Below are positions 11,208 through 26,200 of a DNA stretch of 64,000 bases, piece after piece. Position 1 is the first letter of the stretch; each line of letters opens with the position of its first letter. A program made the translations under genes and the position numbers. The notes under the pieces were generated by a model, which was not told the origin of the DNA, made no database searches, and worked only from the letters and a program-made list of their open reading frames with translations. The stretch is from Manduca sexta. Taxonomy: Eukaryota > Arthropoda > Insecta > Lepidoptera > Sphingidae. Where the stretch lies: the NCBI RefSeq assembly GCF_014839805.1, contig NC_051124.1:10044001-10108000 (forward strand), in the 5' to 3' direction.

Positions 11208-14200
11208 ATGTCTTTATACAAGACAATGTTGCGAAGGCAGTATTCCCACGAGTCCGGTAAGACGGAACTCGTGAGGGCCCAGGAGGAATACTTCGACAGG
11301 AGGTATGTTGTAATGAATTATTGATGTGCTAGTGTCGCGCACTATCCCGTGGGACTCGTAGATATTTTTCTTGTGCCTTCACTAAGGCAGAACAAGGCCA
11401 TACACAAGGCTGTAACAAAATCAAACATCATCAAAATATTTGCCGTGGAGTTGGCAAACAAAATGCTAACGATCAAAATTTCTACGTTACTTTTAAACAA
11501 CGGAAAGTGCGGTGTGTAAAACAGAGTCAATTCAATACAAGTACTACTTGTGTATCGCACTTGAAAATAATGTACAAAGTTTAGTTAATTACGGAATAAT
11601 ACAAGATTGCCAACGTCACTTAAATGTAAAAACACTAACATGCTTATATACAAAGATTTCGCAAGTCAGAATGACTTAGCTGCCAAAACTGTGGTAGCAA
11701 GTGATTCAAATTTTTACAATCAGGAAATTAATCTATCTACGTGCATGATTCAATGTCGCGTGTAGTACCTTAGTTTGAATCAGCGTTATATTTAACAGTT
11801 CCCGTTATGGAAAATAACGTGGGAATTAATTTAATTTATATAACAAGATATATATTAAATAGTTGTTACTCCTTACACGATCACCGTGTAGGATATAGCA
11901 ATGCTATTTCAATTCACGCATTTACATATCTGGCAATTTTTATTTTTATCATTCGAATCATATGTAATCTATTTGGTAACATTGTGAAATCAATCACTCT
12001 TTTATAATATAAATTTCTTAAATTTGTCGTAAATTGGGTCGCAAAACGCCATGCGGACCAGACACAAGTTGATAAGGTAGACTGAAAACAGCCTAAACAT
12101 AAGGTTAACTTACACCTAGCATAAATAATACTGCTATGTTTTATGTAGCATTAAAATTGTTACTAAATAGAAGAATTTCTTTAACTGCTAAATAAGTATA
12201 TGATTATAAGGACATTGGACAATAATTATCGTGTATTAGCTAATCATTTAACAAGAACGACTTAAATTCCTTAACGGTTTATAGCGTAACGTCTTCAAAC
12301 ATAGCAGTTTTTGTTTCCATGTTAACCATTTTTTATATCTAAAATATTGTTTTACATATATTTTTTATGACGTTGGGTTTTTTTTAGGTTTAGTAGCACT
12401 TGAAAATTACTAGCTTTTTATTTTCATTTGCTATTATAATAATATTAATGTTTTTTAAATTCTTCCAAGTTTTGAATGTTTCTTCGTGATGTGGTATGAC
12501 AAAATGTCTAGAGTCATCTAATTAATGTTCACAAAACAATGCAGAATCATGTCATGCGATTATTTTATCTACCATCTTTTTATTGCCGTCGCTTCTGCAT
12601 TAAAACCAGATACAACATCGTTAGCGTTGCTAATAAGACATTTGTTATAATCGTGTTCTGAGTGGTTGTTAGCGTGATATCGTTACGTGGTTAGTAATCA
12701 TGAAGAGCTTAATTTCTCGCATCGCTGTCATCTTCCTTTCTTCCTTTCACTAGTTATGCTCTGATAAATGACAGATTCACTTTCTATTTAAATGCACTCC
12801 TTTGTCTAACAATTTTGATGAAAAAACAAAGTGTTGACTGTCGAATGGTTTTTGGGGTTTAGGTAAATGTTTTTCTGGTGTTAATATTGAAGAGGCAATG
12901 TTGTAAATTGTTAATACCAATACTTTGATTTATGTATTTTTTAATACTAATCATCTTTTCAGAAATCATTGTCATTTTAGTTCGACGATTTATTAAAATT
13001 ATCATAAAATTCTCGATACAAAATATAGCTTTTATTTTTAAAATGTTTTTGTTAATTGCCTTTAATCGGAAAAGCAAATAATACCTAATGTTTACTAATA
13101 CCACATACCCTGTACATCATTATTAAAATTTTCCGAGTAATGGAATTTCATTGAAACCGTATACACCGGAATAAATTCGATAAACACTTTCAGTAACTTG
13201 AATTTTAATCGACATTCAAGCATGTTGATGCACTTGCTTTGACGTTTCTACTGACGTCATTGTAACAAGAAACAGTCTTTGTTTTTGCTTATATAGAGGC
13301 GACAATGCCGTAATCGCACCATAAATCACACAATACCCTATGTTTTACAATGTTGGCAGGAAATAATCTTCAGGTGGCTTTTGTCAGAATAGTTGAACTC
13401 TTCTACAAATCATGTCCAATGAGTCATTTGTAATCGGAACTAATTGTATTCCAGGTTTAAATTGAAAACCAGGAAAACATCCTCTTACGTAAATCAGGGA
13501 TTTCTAAATAGACAAACATTTGGAAAAGCCAATGGTAAATAAGTGCTTTAAACGTTATGTTACCGTTTAGTCAATCTCCATGTGTTTGTTGTTTTTTCCC
13601 ATTCAAATAGTATTAGAAATGGGTATTGTATTATCATGAGGATGAGACTTATTTACATTATTTTTTTAAACAGATTTTTCTTCCTTTTACCTAAACGAAA
13701 TAATATATTTTCTTTATCAAATCTTACGATCCTGAGCTAGGTACCTACTTTAGTTTGACCTAGACCGCTTTAATTAACGTTGAATCGGAACTAATTAACA
13801 ATCGGACACAGTTTTGATTTTCAATATTGTTCTTTATTAACTGTGTAATAAGAATCTTGGTAATTAGTGAAAGTACTGAAAGACCATTACTTGTCTCTTT
13901 TTTATATCCCTCTCTGATTAACATTTTTTGTAATACATCAACATTGGAACCAAATGCACAAATTATACTCAAATAAGTAATAAGTATTTTTGATGGCATT
14001 TTTTTCCTATTCAGGATTGCAGGAGGATTGGTCATTATTACTGGACATTTGACTTAGCTTCTTACTCCAATGTCTCTGATGAACGCAACGCATAGCAAAT
14101 GAAGTACGTACTTCGAATTAAAATTCTTGATGTTATCAGTACTGATTAGCAGTAGTTGGTCGAATGACTTATATGAAAGTTTCAAAACAATTCGAGGTAA

Positions 14201-17200
14201 AAAAAAATTAAACCGTCCATTTTATTCTTTAACATAATACTCGAATCACCATTCCACATTTAAATAATAGGAAACCATTCCGCAAAAACTTGCAGTAATG
14301 AAAGGTTCAGGTGGGGTTTTGTGATTTAACATGCGCACGGGCAGCGATCGTGGTGTTAAGCGACGTGATAGTACGTCATAGGGTCGTCGGGGTTAATTCA
14401 AAACGTCTCGGTGCTCATAATTCGCCGTTAATTGATTTTGTACAGTACGCTCTTTTAACCATAAGTTATTGATTCGTTTATTGACGGCCAATTTCTTCAT
14501 TAAAAGAACAGACAATCACTGTTACTTTTATCTAAATTATGAGCTTGTGGCAGCTCTTATTGCTATTATTTTAGCGACGTTTATGTTGTGTCAACTCTGT
14601 CTCTTACTGAAGAGACAGGGTTCCGTTCAGGGTCCCACTTAAGAACGGAATAGGCCAATTCAGTAATGAACTGTAAGTTAAGTTATAAATTAAGTGCAAT
14701 TCGAAAAAGTAATGATTTATTGCTTGTCTAGTGACGTACAAACGTGTTTGTGAAATTATATATTATTAATTAAAAATCGGACGTCAATCAACGAGATGGA
14801 CGGGTCGCTACCGATAGGTCGTTCTGGAAATCTTTTGGGGAGGCCCATGTCCAGCAGTGGACACCCTGCGGCTGATGATGGTGATAAATAAAAAAAAATA
14901 AAAATGTAAATAGCAATATTTTTTTTTATTGTTATTTATTTTTTATTGGCATTTATGGTTGTGGAAAGGCGTCTCAGTCAAGGCCCCTGATGTGGCATCC
15001 GTATTTACTCTCCAAGCACCATCCATAGCTAGATTTTATGACATGGTATTCTTACTCATAGTGAGCGTTGTACTATTATCTTTATTACATACGTATATTA
15101 CAATAATTAATATTTTTTGCGGTGAATTTAATTTGATTTGCTCTTGTTAGTAGTAATTAGCCGAAGTCAGAATATATTATCAATGTCAAATTGTATTTGA
15201 AACAAAATTATAAGCCATACGTTCATAACATACATTTATAAATAAACAGATATAGTTGCTGTTTATAAATTTTTCCGATTTATCAAAACAAACCTTAACA
15301 CCGCGTAATAAGAGCTATAAAATACTTATGTCAAATAAATTATACCTACGTTGTTATTATAGGTGATTTGGAGTGTCATATCAGGGGTGTTAACCTCATT
15401 ATAACGGGTTGTTAAAAGTTATTTATTTTGTTAATGTATAAATGGACTTTAATCCACTACTTTGGATATTTTAAGTATTATTAGTAAATTAGATTTCTCC
15501 TTATTTTATTTATCTTATACATATAATCCCTTGTTTATGGTTGCATTAATATAATAGAGATTTTGTTTTGTTTGAAACAGGTGATCTTTGGAACGTGATT
15601 CGATTTGATGAAGTATACATATAAGTGTGCATATACATACATACATAACATCACGCATTTTATGCCCGAAGGGGTATGCAGAGGCGCAACTAGGGCACCC
15701 ACTTTTCGCCAAGTATGTTCCGTCCCATGATGTGATAGGGGGCGAGCCCATCGCCATATCGGGCACAAATTCCAGACTCCGGGCTGATACTGAGCAGAAA
15801 AACCCAAATATCACTTTGCCCGACCCGGGATTCGAACCCAGGACCTCAGAGCGCTATTGTACCGGACATGCAATACAACTACGCCACCGAGGCAGTCATA
15901 TGTTGTATTATGGTTTTAACATAAAATAATGTGTTGTTTATGGAATGCACAATTTCCGGCTTCATCGGGCTTATCGCGCGTTTTAGTTGCATTTGTAGCG
16001 AGACATTATTTTAAAAAACGACTGTTTATGCTCTAACATTGTACCTTTTTAATACAAAAAGGTTGCCAATGTGCATCTTCCTTTAGTTACACCTGTACGG
16101 TGTAATATAACACGCTGTAAAGTAATAAATTAACATATTTATTCGAATTGATTCCGGTCGAAATACCAGCTTATTCTAGATGGACAGTGTACGGCATAAC
16201 ACTTCGAGTTGTAGTTGTGTGATGGCCAAGTTAATAATGGAGAATATTTTTGTTCAGGTAAACGTACTTTGTTAATTTCGTTGCCTATACAATTGTGGGT
16301 AGTTTGTTATTAGTTAGTAATTTAATATTTTTGTGAATTTATCGTTCGCTTTAACGGGGAAGGAAAACATCGTGAGGAAACCTGCACATCTGAGAAATAC
16401 TCTATAGGAATTACGAAGGTGTGTGAAGTCTACCAATCCGCACTAGGCCAGCGTGGTGGACTAAGACCTAATCCCTCTCAGTAGTAGAGGAGGCCCGTGC
16501 TCAGCAGTGGGCAAGTATATAATACAGGGCTGATATTATTATTATTAGTAATTTAATATAGATGTTTTAATTGCGCAGACAATATTTCTGGTAACGACTG
16601 ATAAAAACACAGTCATGGCTCATTACAGTGCATAATGCTATCGGATGTTGATAAAGCAACAAAATATGGAGTCTTTGCTACGTGGTATACGTCACCGAAT
16701 TTAATTTGTATAAATCTAGAGATTACAATTCAGCGTGAACTAACAAAATTATAATATCGTATTATTGTTTTAATTAGCTCTGATAGGGAAGTTTTTCTTT
16801 TGTCGTTTATTTATCAATATGTTTTGCGAATTTATCGTTGTTGTTAGGTTGGTATATCCTGAATCCTGATGATAATATACAGCTGCATATAGTCCTCATA
16901 TATCATCATAGATTACAATAATTAAACGGCATTCTATCTTTCACCAACTTACGCATTTAAAATAGGTTTATTATAGACATATTCTAGAGTAGCTTTCAAA
17001 ATTCAAAAAAAGCGGCGATAGCCTAGTCGGGAGTGGAACGGACTGCCAAGACGAATGTCCGCAGGTTCAAATCCCAAGGGCACACACGACTTTTCTAAAA
17101 AATCATGTGTGTATTCTTTGTGAATTTATCGTTCGTTTTAACGGTGAAGGAAAACATCGTGAGGAAACCTGCACATCTGAGAAGTTCTCTATAGGAATTT

Positions 17201-20200
17201 CGAAGGTGTGTGAAGTCTACCAATCCGCACTAGGCCAGCGTGGTGGACTAAGGCCTAATCCCTCTCAGTAGTAGAGGAGGCCCGTGCTCAGCAGTGGGCA
17301 AGTATATAATACAGGGCTGATATTATTATTATAATATTATTACAAAATTCATACGGAAGTTAGTTTTTTATTTAGTAACTAGTATCTATTATTCTAAGTT
17401 CTAACTGCTAATGTCATTCTAGAATGATGCTGTCTATTCAAATCCAATGTTTAAAGTTTCATTTCATTAAATGTATTGGAATGACATGTCTGATCGATTC
17501 GCTAGTCTATGTCATTCCCAGACATTTTTGTTGTCTATTAACGATTGTAGAAAGGCGTCTTGGGTACGGCCCGTGTTTCTGTTTCAATACGTTTTTGAAA
17601 TCATAATACTACAGATAATATGTTTATGAGTATGTACTCAAATATGTATTTATTATCTGAAATAACAATATAGTTTTACTATTATCATTGGTAGAATTAA
17701 TAACAGTACATCGCATGTTTTCCGCTTCCTGCATTGTAATTAAGTACTTTTTTTATTTACTACTAGCTTCCGACCGCAGCTTTGCCCGCGTGGATTTCGG
17801 GTTTCAAAAATGGAGAAGGTGCTCAATTTGTCGGGATGTTTTTTTAATTTATGGTGGTATGCAGGTGGTCCGATTGTCCGGTCAGGGTCTGATGATGGGA
17901 TCCTGGTGAAATCGAAGGAACTTTTAACCATTAAGGTTGCACACGAAATGACGGAAGCTTAAAAATGGAGTAACTTCTCCCGTTTTCCCAACATTTTCCA
18001 TCACTGCTATGCTCCTATTAATTGTAGCGTGATGAAAAGTATACTATAACCAGCTCAGGAGTATGAAAAATAATTGTACCAAGTTAAGTTAAAATCCGTC
18101 GAGTAGTTTTTGTTTCTATAACGGTTATACAGACAGACAGACAAAAATTTTACTAATTGCATTTTTGGCATCAGTATCGATCCCTAATCACCCCCAGTTA
18201 TTTTGGAAATATATTTCATGTACAGAATTGACCTCTCTACAGATTTATTATAAGTATAGATATGCAAAAGTAGCTCAAAAATTGTCGATAACGAAAACAT
18301 GCATTTTAAAGTAAAACAAAAGAAATAATATCGTGAAGCCAACCAAATAACTGATATATTAAATTTTGTGACTGTTCAATTTAGTCGGGTCCGCGATATC
18401 ACTTTTGTTGAGTTTCAGACCGCGACATTACATTATTATATTCTGTGCTCCAACGCACACTGCTTTGATGTTAGGAACACACCTACATTGCTTAGACAAC
18501 AGTGAACTTTATACAATAGCAATAAAGCTCAAATTGACTCTACGTATTAGTTAGAAAACGTTTGTATGGGAAATAGAAAAATGCTGTTTTGAGGATTTTC
18601 CTGGCAATTATTCGAATTTTTCTCACCTTTTAAACCTTCCCTAGACCTCCACGAATAATTCAAGACCAAGATAAGATAAATCCGTTCAGCCGTTCTCGAG
18701 TTTTAGCGAGACTAACGAACAGCAATTCATTTTTATATATATAGATTGAGGCGACGGCGCGGTGTGACAAATGGAAGGTCTAAAACGATTTAATCGTGCA
18801 AAAACCTATCGGTATGTGATTTGTCATCGTAAAACACATTCGTTTGTTTTGTAAAGCAGTTTGTGTATATGCGACTTTAGGTGGACGTTATAGGTGTAAA
18901 TAGATTAGCTAATAGATAAGAAATCAATGTAAATTTGTATATACCGTTTAATAAATACACAATTGATATCAATATATTATATAATTATCATTATTAATAA
19001 ATCTATTGTTTACATTGAACATTCAAAAACTGTCTTTTATTCGCAAATCCTGTCGAAACAATAGTGGCAAATTTATGCTGCCATTACGCCTGTAAATTGA
19101 ACACATAATAATATGCTCATTAAATTATTTTAATTAGCTTAATTATCCAGTAATTACGACTATAATTATTTTTCGTATGAACAATAATTGTGCTATTGTT
19201 TTATAATGTTGTTCTGTTTGTTGCAGGCGGACTAGGTCCCTGAACGCCCCCTCGCCTATACAACAGTTCGGACCATGTGGCAGAATAATGAAAAATTCCG
19301 CTATGGTTATGTAAGTTTGTTTATTTTTACATCTTATTTTTTTATCATAGGTTCATAATGAACGTTCTGCCTCACAAATAAACGTTGTATACATCGGTTT
19401 TAGTTATACAGATCCATTTTTACATGTTTTACTAAATGAAACCACATACTCATGTACTTGGAAATAACACTTTACAATAAGTTACTTGAGCCGTAGGTGT
19501 TAAATAAAAAAGTACGTTTGGAAAAAAATATTAATAATAAGTACTTAATTTTAATTTTACACGCCCTCATGCCACTGCTACTACTGTAAGAGAATTCGTC
19601 GCAGCGCAACGTCATACTTTCAGTTAGAAATATACTCACGCACACGCCATATTCACATTAAACTACAAAATGATAAAAAAAAATCAGAAAACTAAAACCA
19701 GGATTTTTGGTGAAAATATTCGTTATAAATGGTAGATTTTTGACACAATGTCAGCAAAGGTGACGAGTACGTGGTTTCATTTATTAGTGCTATGTCAAAA
19801 TGACTCTGTATAGCGTTTTGTAAAGTAATATCTAATGCATAGGAGACATATAAAATATGTTACCTATCACAGACATATACAACGTTTATTAAATATGTAG
19901 CTCCCAAAAGTGTATTTCAATAATCAAACTTTTTTAATTTCGTTTATAACTTTATCTTCGTTTCCGCACATTATAAGATAGTTAATTCACTTATAAATAA
20001 TTTTAATTACCACGTACTGGATGCACGGGTCACAGCGTTCCGTTAACGTAAAGAATTATAATCATTAAGTGCAGGAAAAACATCGCGTGTGTTTTTTATT
20101 ATTATTCATTACAGTAAAACATCATTACTGGCATAATTCATCGCTCACGTCACTTCCTTTGTTAAGCGTCATTAAGTAATATTTATGTATCTTGATTATG

Positions 20201-23200
20201 TTATACGAACTTACTTGTTTTGTAGTTTTACCAAAACAAACACGTACGAGTAAGTTCAATACCTCTTTTATGTCGGAATCCTTCAAGTGTGAGCTATGAC
20301 TACAGATAGTCCGTCTAGGCATTAAACATCAAAGGCCCCGATTTTGAAGTTGTTTAGTTTGCCAAGTATGTCGTTTAGCGTATCTCTCTCATTCTCATTA
20401 TCTATATAATTATTCATAGTCGAATTAATGCGACGTAAATGTTGTCCATAAACTTTTGGAACGACCTGAAATTGATAATAGCCTATTCGGATTGTTTACT
20501 ATTTTATGTTGTTTTTAATGCTTTTTTTGTATGTAACAGGACGTAGCTTATTTCCAACTGTATCGCGTTTATTGTAGTTTTTAGTTAGGTTTGAATCTCG
20601 TCGTCAGCTCTCCATAAAATTGTCGTATGCGTAGCTCTTACTTTAACCTCCGATACTCCTATCAACAATAGCAATACCCTTGGTGCAATACATAATCATG
20701 AATGGCAAGATAGTCATCCTCCAGGCCAAAATATTGGGGACAATTGTATCAACGAATAAAATAATTTTCCAGGCAAATCCAGGACCCAGCGTCGCAAAGG
20801 CTGACTTGGTACAAACCGCCGCTGACGGTGTTGGTCATCAAGAAAGTGCACGACGCTACCATCCTAGCACCTTTCGTACAACTCGTACATTGGCTAGTGC
20901 ATGTGAGTACTATCAAATATTTATATTAATTTTATTTCTCTGTAACTTCAGAACTAAGATTCCTATTGTGTTCCTAGTATATTATTTCTAGCATGGGCCA
21001 GAAAATGTAATCAAACAAGTAGTGTTGATCGTTATTTAGTTCGTGGACTGCCGTTAACGCATGCGCATTATGCACTTTACTTTGACAATAATCTGAAATT
21101 GTATGTGCACCCACCTCGATTACCGTTGTTAATGTACACAGTTCCCGAATGAGTCAATGGCTCTATAACACTGACTAACCAGCTCGACCGTGGTAAAAAT
21201 GTTCTCGATTTCGCTTCCTATTCCGCGAAACGTACATTCACATTCTATGTCAAACGTTTATTGTTTCCTGAATTTTGGTCGCGCGATGAAATCTCACCAC
21301 CGTAATTCATGTCCGATTTCTGAACGCACCCGAGATGAAAGGTGATTCAACCCCGTTCTAATTGCGGTTGTGATGGCTCACGGTTCTACGGTTGATTTCT
21401 GAACGCACTTTTATTGAGTGACTCCGTCTACTCGTCTATAAATAATGTAAACACTCGTGTATTAAGTTTTTGTTTGCCGTGATTTAGTACGTGTTTTAAA
21501 TTTTTACACGTCTCATGATTTATTGTTATTCGTGTTAGTTTCTTCTGTAATGATTAATAGTGTCCAGTTTTTGTCTGTTTGGTTTATAAACTTTGATTTG
21601 AATAATAGAAACGTGTGATACTTCGATATAGTTGGGTTTTCTTTTATTTATTAATTTATAATATTTATAACTAGCTTTTGCCCGCGGCTCCGCCCGCGTT
21701 ATAAAGTTTTTCAGGCTAAAGTTTTCCGTTATAAAAGTAGTAGTTTCCCGGGAGCCTATGTTCTTCCCAGGGTCTCAAACTGTCTCCATACCAAATTTCA
21801 TCTTAATACGTTGGGTAGTTTTTGAGTTTAACACGTTCAGGCAGACTGATGCAGCGGGGGACTTTGTTTTATAATATATTTTTAGAACTTTTTAAGAGGA
21901 ACAATCCCGTCATACATCATTGTTGCATAACTTTAACCGTTTACGCAGCGCACGCAACGGAAGCTCTCAAAACTAATAAATTGTTCCCGTTTTGCAACAT
22001 GTTTCATTACTGCTCCGTTCCTATTGGTCATAGCGTGATGATATATAACTTAGAGCACTCCACAAACAAAGGGCTATTCATCACAAAAAGATTTTTTCAG
22101 TTCGAATCGGTAGTTCCTGAGATTAGCCATTACTGCTCCGCTCCCATTGGGTATAGCGTGATGATATATAGCCTATAGCACTCCACGAACAAAGGGCTAT
22201 CCAACGCAAAAAGATTTTTTCAGTTTGGACCGGTAGTTCCTGAGATTAGCCATTACTGCTCCGCTCCTATTGGGTATAGCGTGATGATATATAGCCTATA
22301 GCACTCCACGAACAAAGGGCTATCTAACGCAAAAAGAATTTTTCAGTTTGGACCGGTAATTCCTGAGATTAGCCATTACTGCTTCGCTCCTATTGAGTAT
22401 AGCGTGATGATATATAGCCTATAGCACTCCACGAACAAAGGGCTATCCAACGCAAAAAGAATTTTTCAGTTTGGACCGGTAGTTCCTGAGATTAGCGCGT
22501 TCAAACAAACAAACAAACAAACTCTTCAGCTTTATATAATAAGTATAGATAAGTTTTCCATGCAGGCAAAAGCTAGATAAAATAAAATAATTCAAAAAAA
22601 CCTCTTGTAACATCCGCCTGCGTCATTCACATTCCTTCACTATTAATGGCTAAGATAAATTTCCATGAATTTATATTAGTAGAGTCACTGCCGTGCCTGT
22701 TTGAAAAAAAATAACCAATTTCATTCTTAATTTAATTTCCATTTTTAAATAAAAAAATACCAGCCAGCGCCGTAACGCATGAAATACTGGACAAAAAATA
22801 TCTACAATTCTCCAGCGTTGCATTGCGGCTGTATGCGGGAGCAGTCTCATAGAAAATGTATATGATCCAAGTATTTTTGTTCTTAAGATGTACTTAGTTG
22901 CATGTTTTAACAGTAATATAGGTAATTGTCTGAGCGACATTGAAATGTATTGCGACATTGAAATCAGTTTTAATTGTTACGTACAATTGCAAAGTGTTAA
23001 TCCTGTTTTATAAATAACATAAATTCGATATAAAATATTAATTGATATTCTAAATAGATAAATCTTTAAAAGCTAAGCTGCACTGATGGATAAAACTGGT
23101 CACTTACTTACATAATAATATCAATTTTTGTTTCTTAGATAAAATTTTAAAATAATAGGTCGTTTACCAAAATACGTTTTATGCATAGCCGCTTTGGTTG

Positions 23201-26200
23201 TTTTGCATCCAACAAACGATCACAACATAATTCAAAGTTGCCCTTTGATTCACCTAAATGATCGTTTGGTACATCAAGGTCACAGACGCAACTTCCACAA
23301 GATAAGTTTGTTTTTAAAATGGGAGTGAAGCAACGGACCACGAGAGCGCGTCTGTCGTGCCTTATCTACAGCTTGGGATGCGTGTTCTAAGAAGAGAATA
23401 AAACGTAAACAAAAATAATTATTATTGTTATTATACCATTATTTATGGTAATACAGACATGGCTCCGGCTTTTGAATTTTAATAAATATTTTGGACGTGG
23501 AAAACAAACGGCGGAATAGGCTGTATGGCTGAGTGCCTTTGCCTTCTCCTTTAAAAACTAGGAAAAAAGCAAAAAAAAATCGGTCACGTTGAAAAAATTG
23601 TGTTCTTATTTTAAATTCCTTATCCGGACAAACTTTTGTTTATCTGAAGTAAATAGGTGCGAAATAGGTAGGTAGGTAAGTTCAGGAATTTAGACATTTA
23701 TATCTGGTCAAATCACTTCTGTCACTATAGTATTAAAACAACGGTGCCGACCAAAATCAGGATAATTTTAAATTGAAAATGATTTTTTATAAATACGTAC
23801 AATTATATACATAGTAGTTGAACAAATTCAAAACTTCAATTATTAGTCTATACAGGCTTGTGTTCTTACTAAGATTTTACTTAACAAAAATAAAATAATT
23901 CACAAATAAAAAACATGATTAAACTTAGCGTGCATAAACGATTTGAAGTTTTTAATGTGTTCAGCTAGTGTTTGATGACTGTAAGACGTAAGTACGTAAC
24001 GCAACTGAAAAATATACATGTATATTACTTTTAATTTAAAATAACAAAATTCTAATCAGACTGATATACCTATCAATGTAGCCTTACATTATAGATTTAC
24101 CTTTTTACAAAAAAAAATATTACACAGTATTGAAAAGTATTTCTATATGTCTGGGTTTTTATTTATTTGTTTACCAAGATTTGTCCACCTACGTACATTA
24201 TCCTGTTGCTCAGAAATCCTGCCGTATCTACGTATTTTTTCATTATTCCAAGATATAAGAATAAGAGGTAACTAGCAAACAATATCGCTTTGTTTCCACA
24301 TTTAAGTATTTCAGATGTATTAGGGTGGAGCGTGTTTATAAAATAAATGGAAAGATATTGGCCATTTGAAAGCCATATGAATAATGATAATATATTCATA
24401 GCAACATCGCACGTGCATTACGGATCAGTTCAATAAACGCATTCAATGTTAATGATGAAAAACAACTAGCAAACCTCGCATTAAATGGATAAAATGTGTT
24501 TCAAATAAACGATTCAGCAAGCAGTCTTTAATGATCTCTTTAGAGGTGATAGATATTATGATGTTCTTATATTATGTTAGAGTTGTGTTGATACGTTCTA
24601 AGTTTATGATTAGCCGCCATTTTTAATAAATGATCCCAAATTTTTCGATGTATCTCAAAAATAAACCAATCAGAAAAAAGTTTTTTTTGACATGCTTATA
24701 AATTAGGTATTTTGATTGTTTCATTCAAAGAATCGGATTCCGGGTTGAGATAGTTTAATGAAAACAGCTGATAATAATTTGTTGAAGTTAAGTTTCCTAC
24801 GCGGTACCAAACTATTTTGTATATAATAATATCAGCCCTGTATTATATACTTGCCCACTGCTGAGCACGGGCCTCCTCTGCTACTGAGAGGGATTAGGCC
24901 TTAGTCCACCACGCTGGCCTAGTGCGGATTGGTAGACTTCACACACCTTCGAAATTCCTATAGAGAACTTCTCAGATATGCAGGTTTCTTCACGATGTTT
25001 TCCTTCACCGTTAAAGCGAACGATAAATTCACAAAGAATACACACATGATTTTAGAAAAGTCAGAGGTGTGTGCCCTTGGGATTTGAACCTGCGGACATT
25101 CGTCTCGGCTGTCCGTTCCACACCCAACTAGGCTATCGCCGCTTCATTTTGTATATGTTACAACAAAATTAATTCAATTACTATAAAGTAATAAAACAAA
25201 CGATCGTATCGCCTAACCGCTATCACTTTCAGACCACAGGCATAAATACATATAATCAACTCGAACAATATAAATTTTCACAAAGTATTTGTAGAATTTC
25301 GCGAGATTTACGAATCAAGTATCAACTAGTTAGCAGTGTTGCATAGTAATACGTCCAAATTGAGTAAAAAAGAAAACAATGAACCCCTCATTCCTCTTTC
25401 CCGAGACAATAGTGCGCAGGACCGGTAAAAGGCTCTCCGACTTTTATTAACAAAACAGTTTTTTTAACAGCTATTATACTTACTGTGATTCGCTCTGGAT
25501 CCATAAATATCTTCTTCCACAGATTTTATCCCCCGAAATATCTCCGCACAACGTTAATATTCTTCCAAATTTGGGGAAAAATTACCTCATCTGGCAACTG
25601 TTTTATGTATATTTCTGTTGAGTATAAATTACGTTGGGCCCGCACGATCATACATGTTGCATACAACGACACGTGCATTTACCTTCCATTTTGACCCATA
25701 TTCGTTACACTATCTGGAGACAATCGCTCACGAAGTGCACATTGCTACACAAGATAAATGTAACTGAATTTTTACCTCAACATGCTCATGATGCAAGGCT
25801 AATGATTTCACCTCTCAACCTTACAGGAATCGTTAGCAATGAGAATAAATATGTTAGGGAAAATATAAAATTTACAACCATTTATTTCTTAAAATATAAA
25901 ATTTACAACCATTTATTTCTTAAAATATCTCTTCATATTATCTTGCATCATTAATTATAAAAAAATAATATCAGCCCTGTATTATATACTTGCCCACTGC
26001 TGAGCACGGGCCTCCTCTACTACTGAGAGGGATTAGACCTTAGTCCACCACGCTGGCCTAGTGCGGATTGGTAGACATCGCACACCTTCGAAATTCTTAT
26101 AGAGAACTTCTCAGATGTGCAGGTTTCCTCACGATGTTTTCCTTCACCGTTAAAGCGAACGATAAATTCACAAAGAATATACACATATTTTTTTTAAAAA

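Larger units (their letters stand above)
11303..19226 (+). other. NAD kinase intron 1 (7.9 kb), no other gene seen
   Basis: Starts gtatgt and ends ttgttgcag. It contains SINE copies at about 15.6, 16.3 and 17.0 kb and a Helitron-like element at 17.8-18.3 kb. The remainder is AT-rich without recognisable coding sequence. Short open frames such as 13760-14035 on the minus strand have no recognised homology. Confidence 0.8.

Noticed and set aside
13760..14035. 91-codon minus-strand frame with a hydrophobic start ([15 protein letters not shown])
   Set aside because: AT-rich intronic sequence with no recognised family, splice partner or codon bias; a chance open frame is more likely.
15840..15895. 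Possible functional tRNA gene
   Set aside because: The A and B boxes belong to a SINE head; no cloverleaf with proper acceptor stem could be drawn, and the same head recurs in several diverged copies.
15627..15929. 100-codon open frame
   Set aside because: Lies entirely in a family B SINE read antisense.
22010..22500. Regular repeats resembling a CRISPR array
   Set aside because: Units are ~117 bp, contiguous and inside a Helitron in an animal genome; no repeat-spacer pattern.
25485..25954. Duplicated open frames (again at 26629-27097)
   Set aside because: Their repetition results from the 1.14-kb tandem duplication; reading frames change with single-base indels and show no homology.
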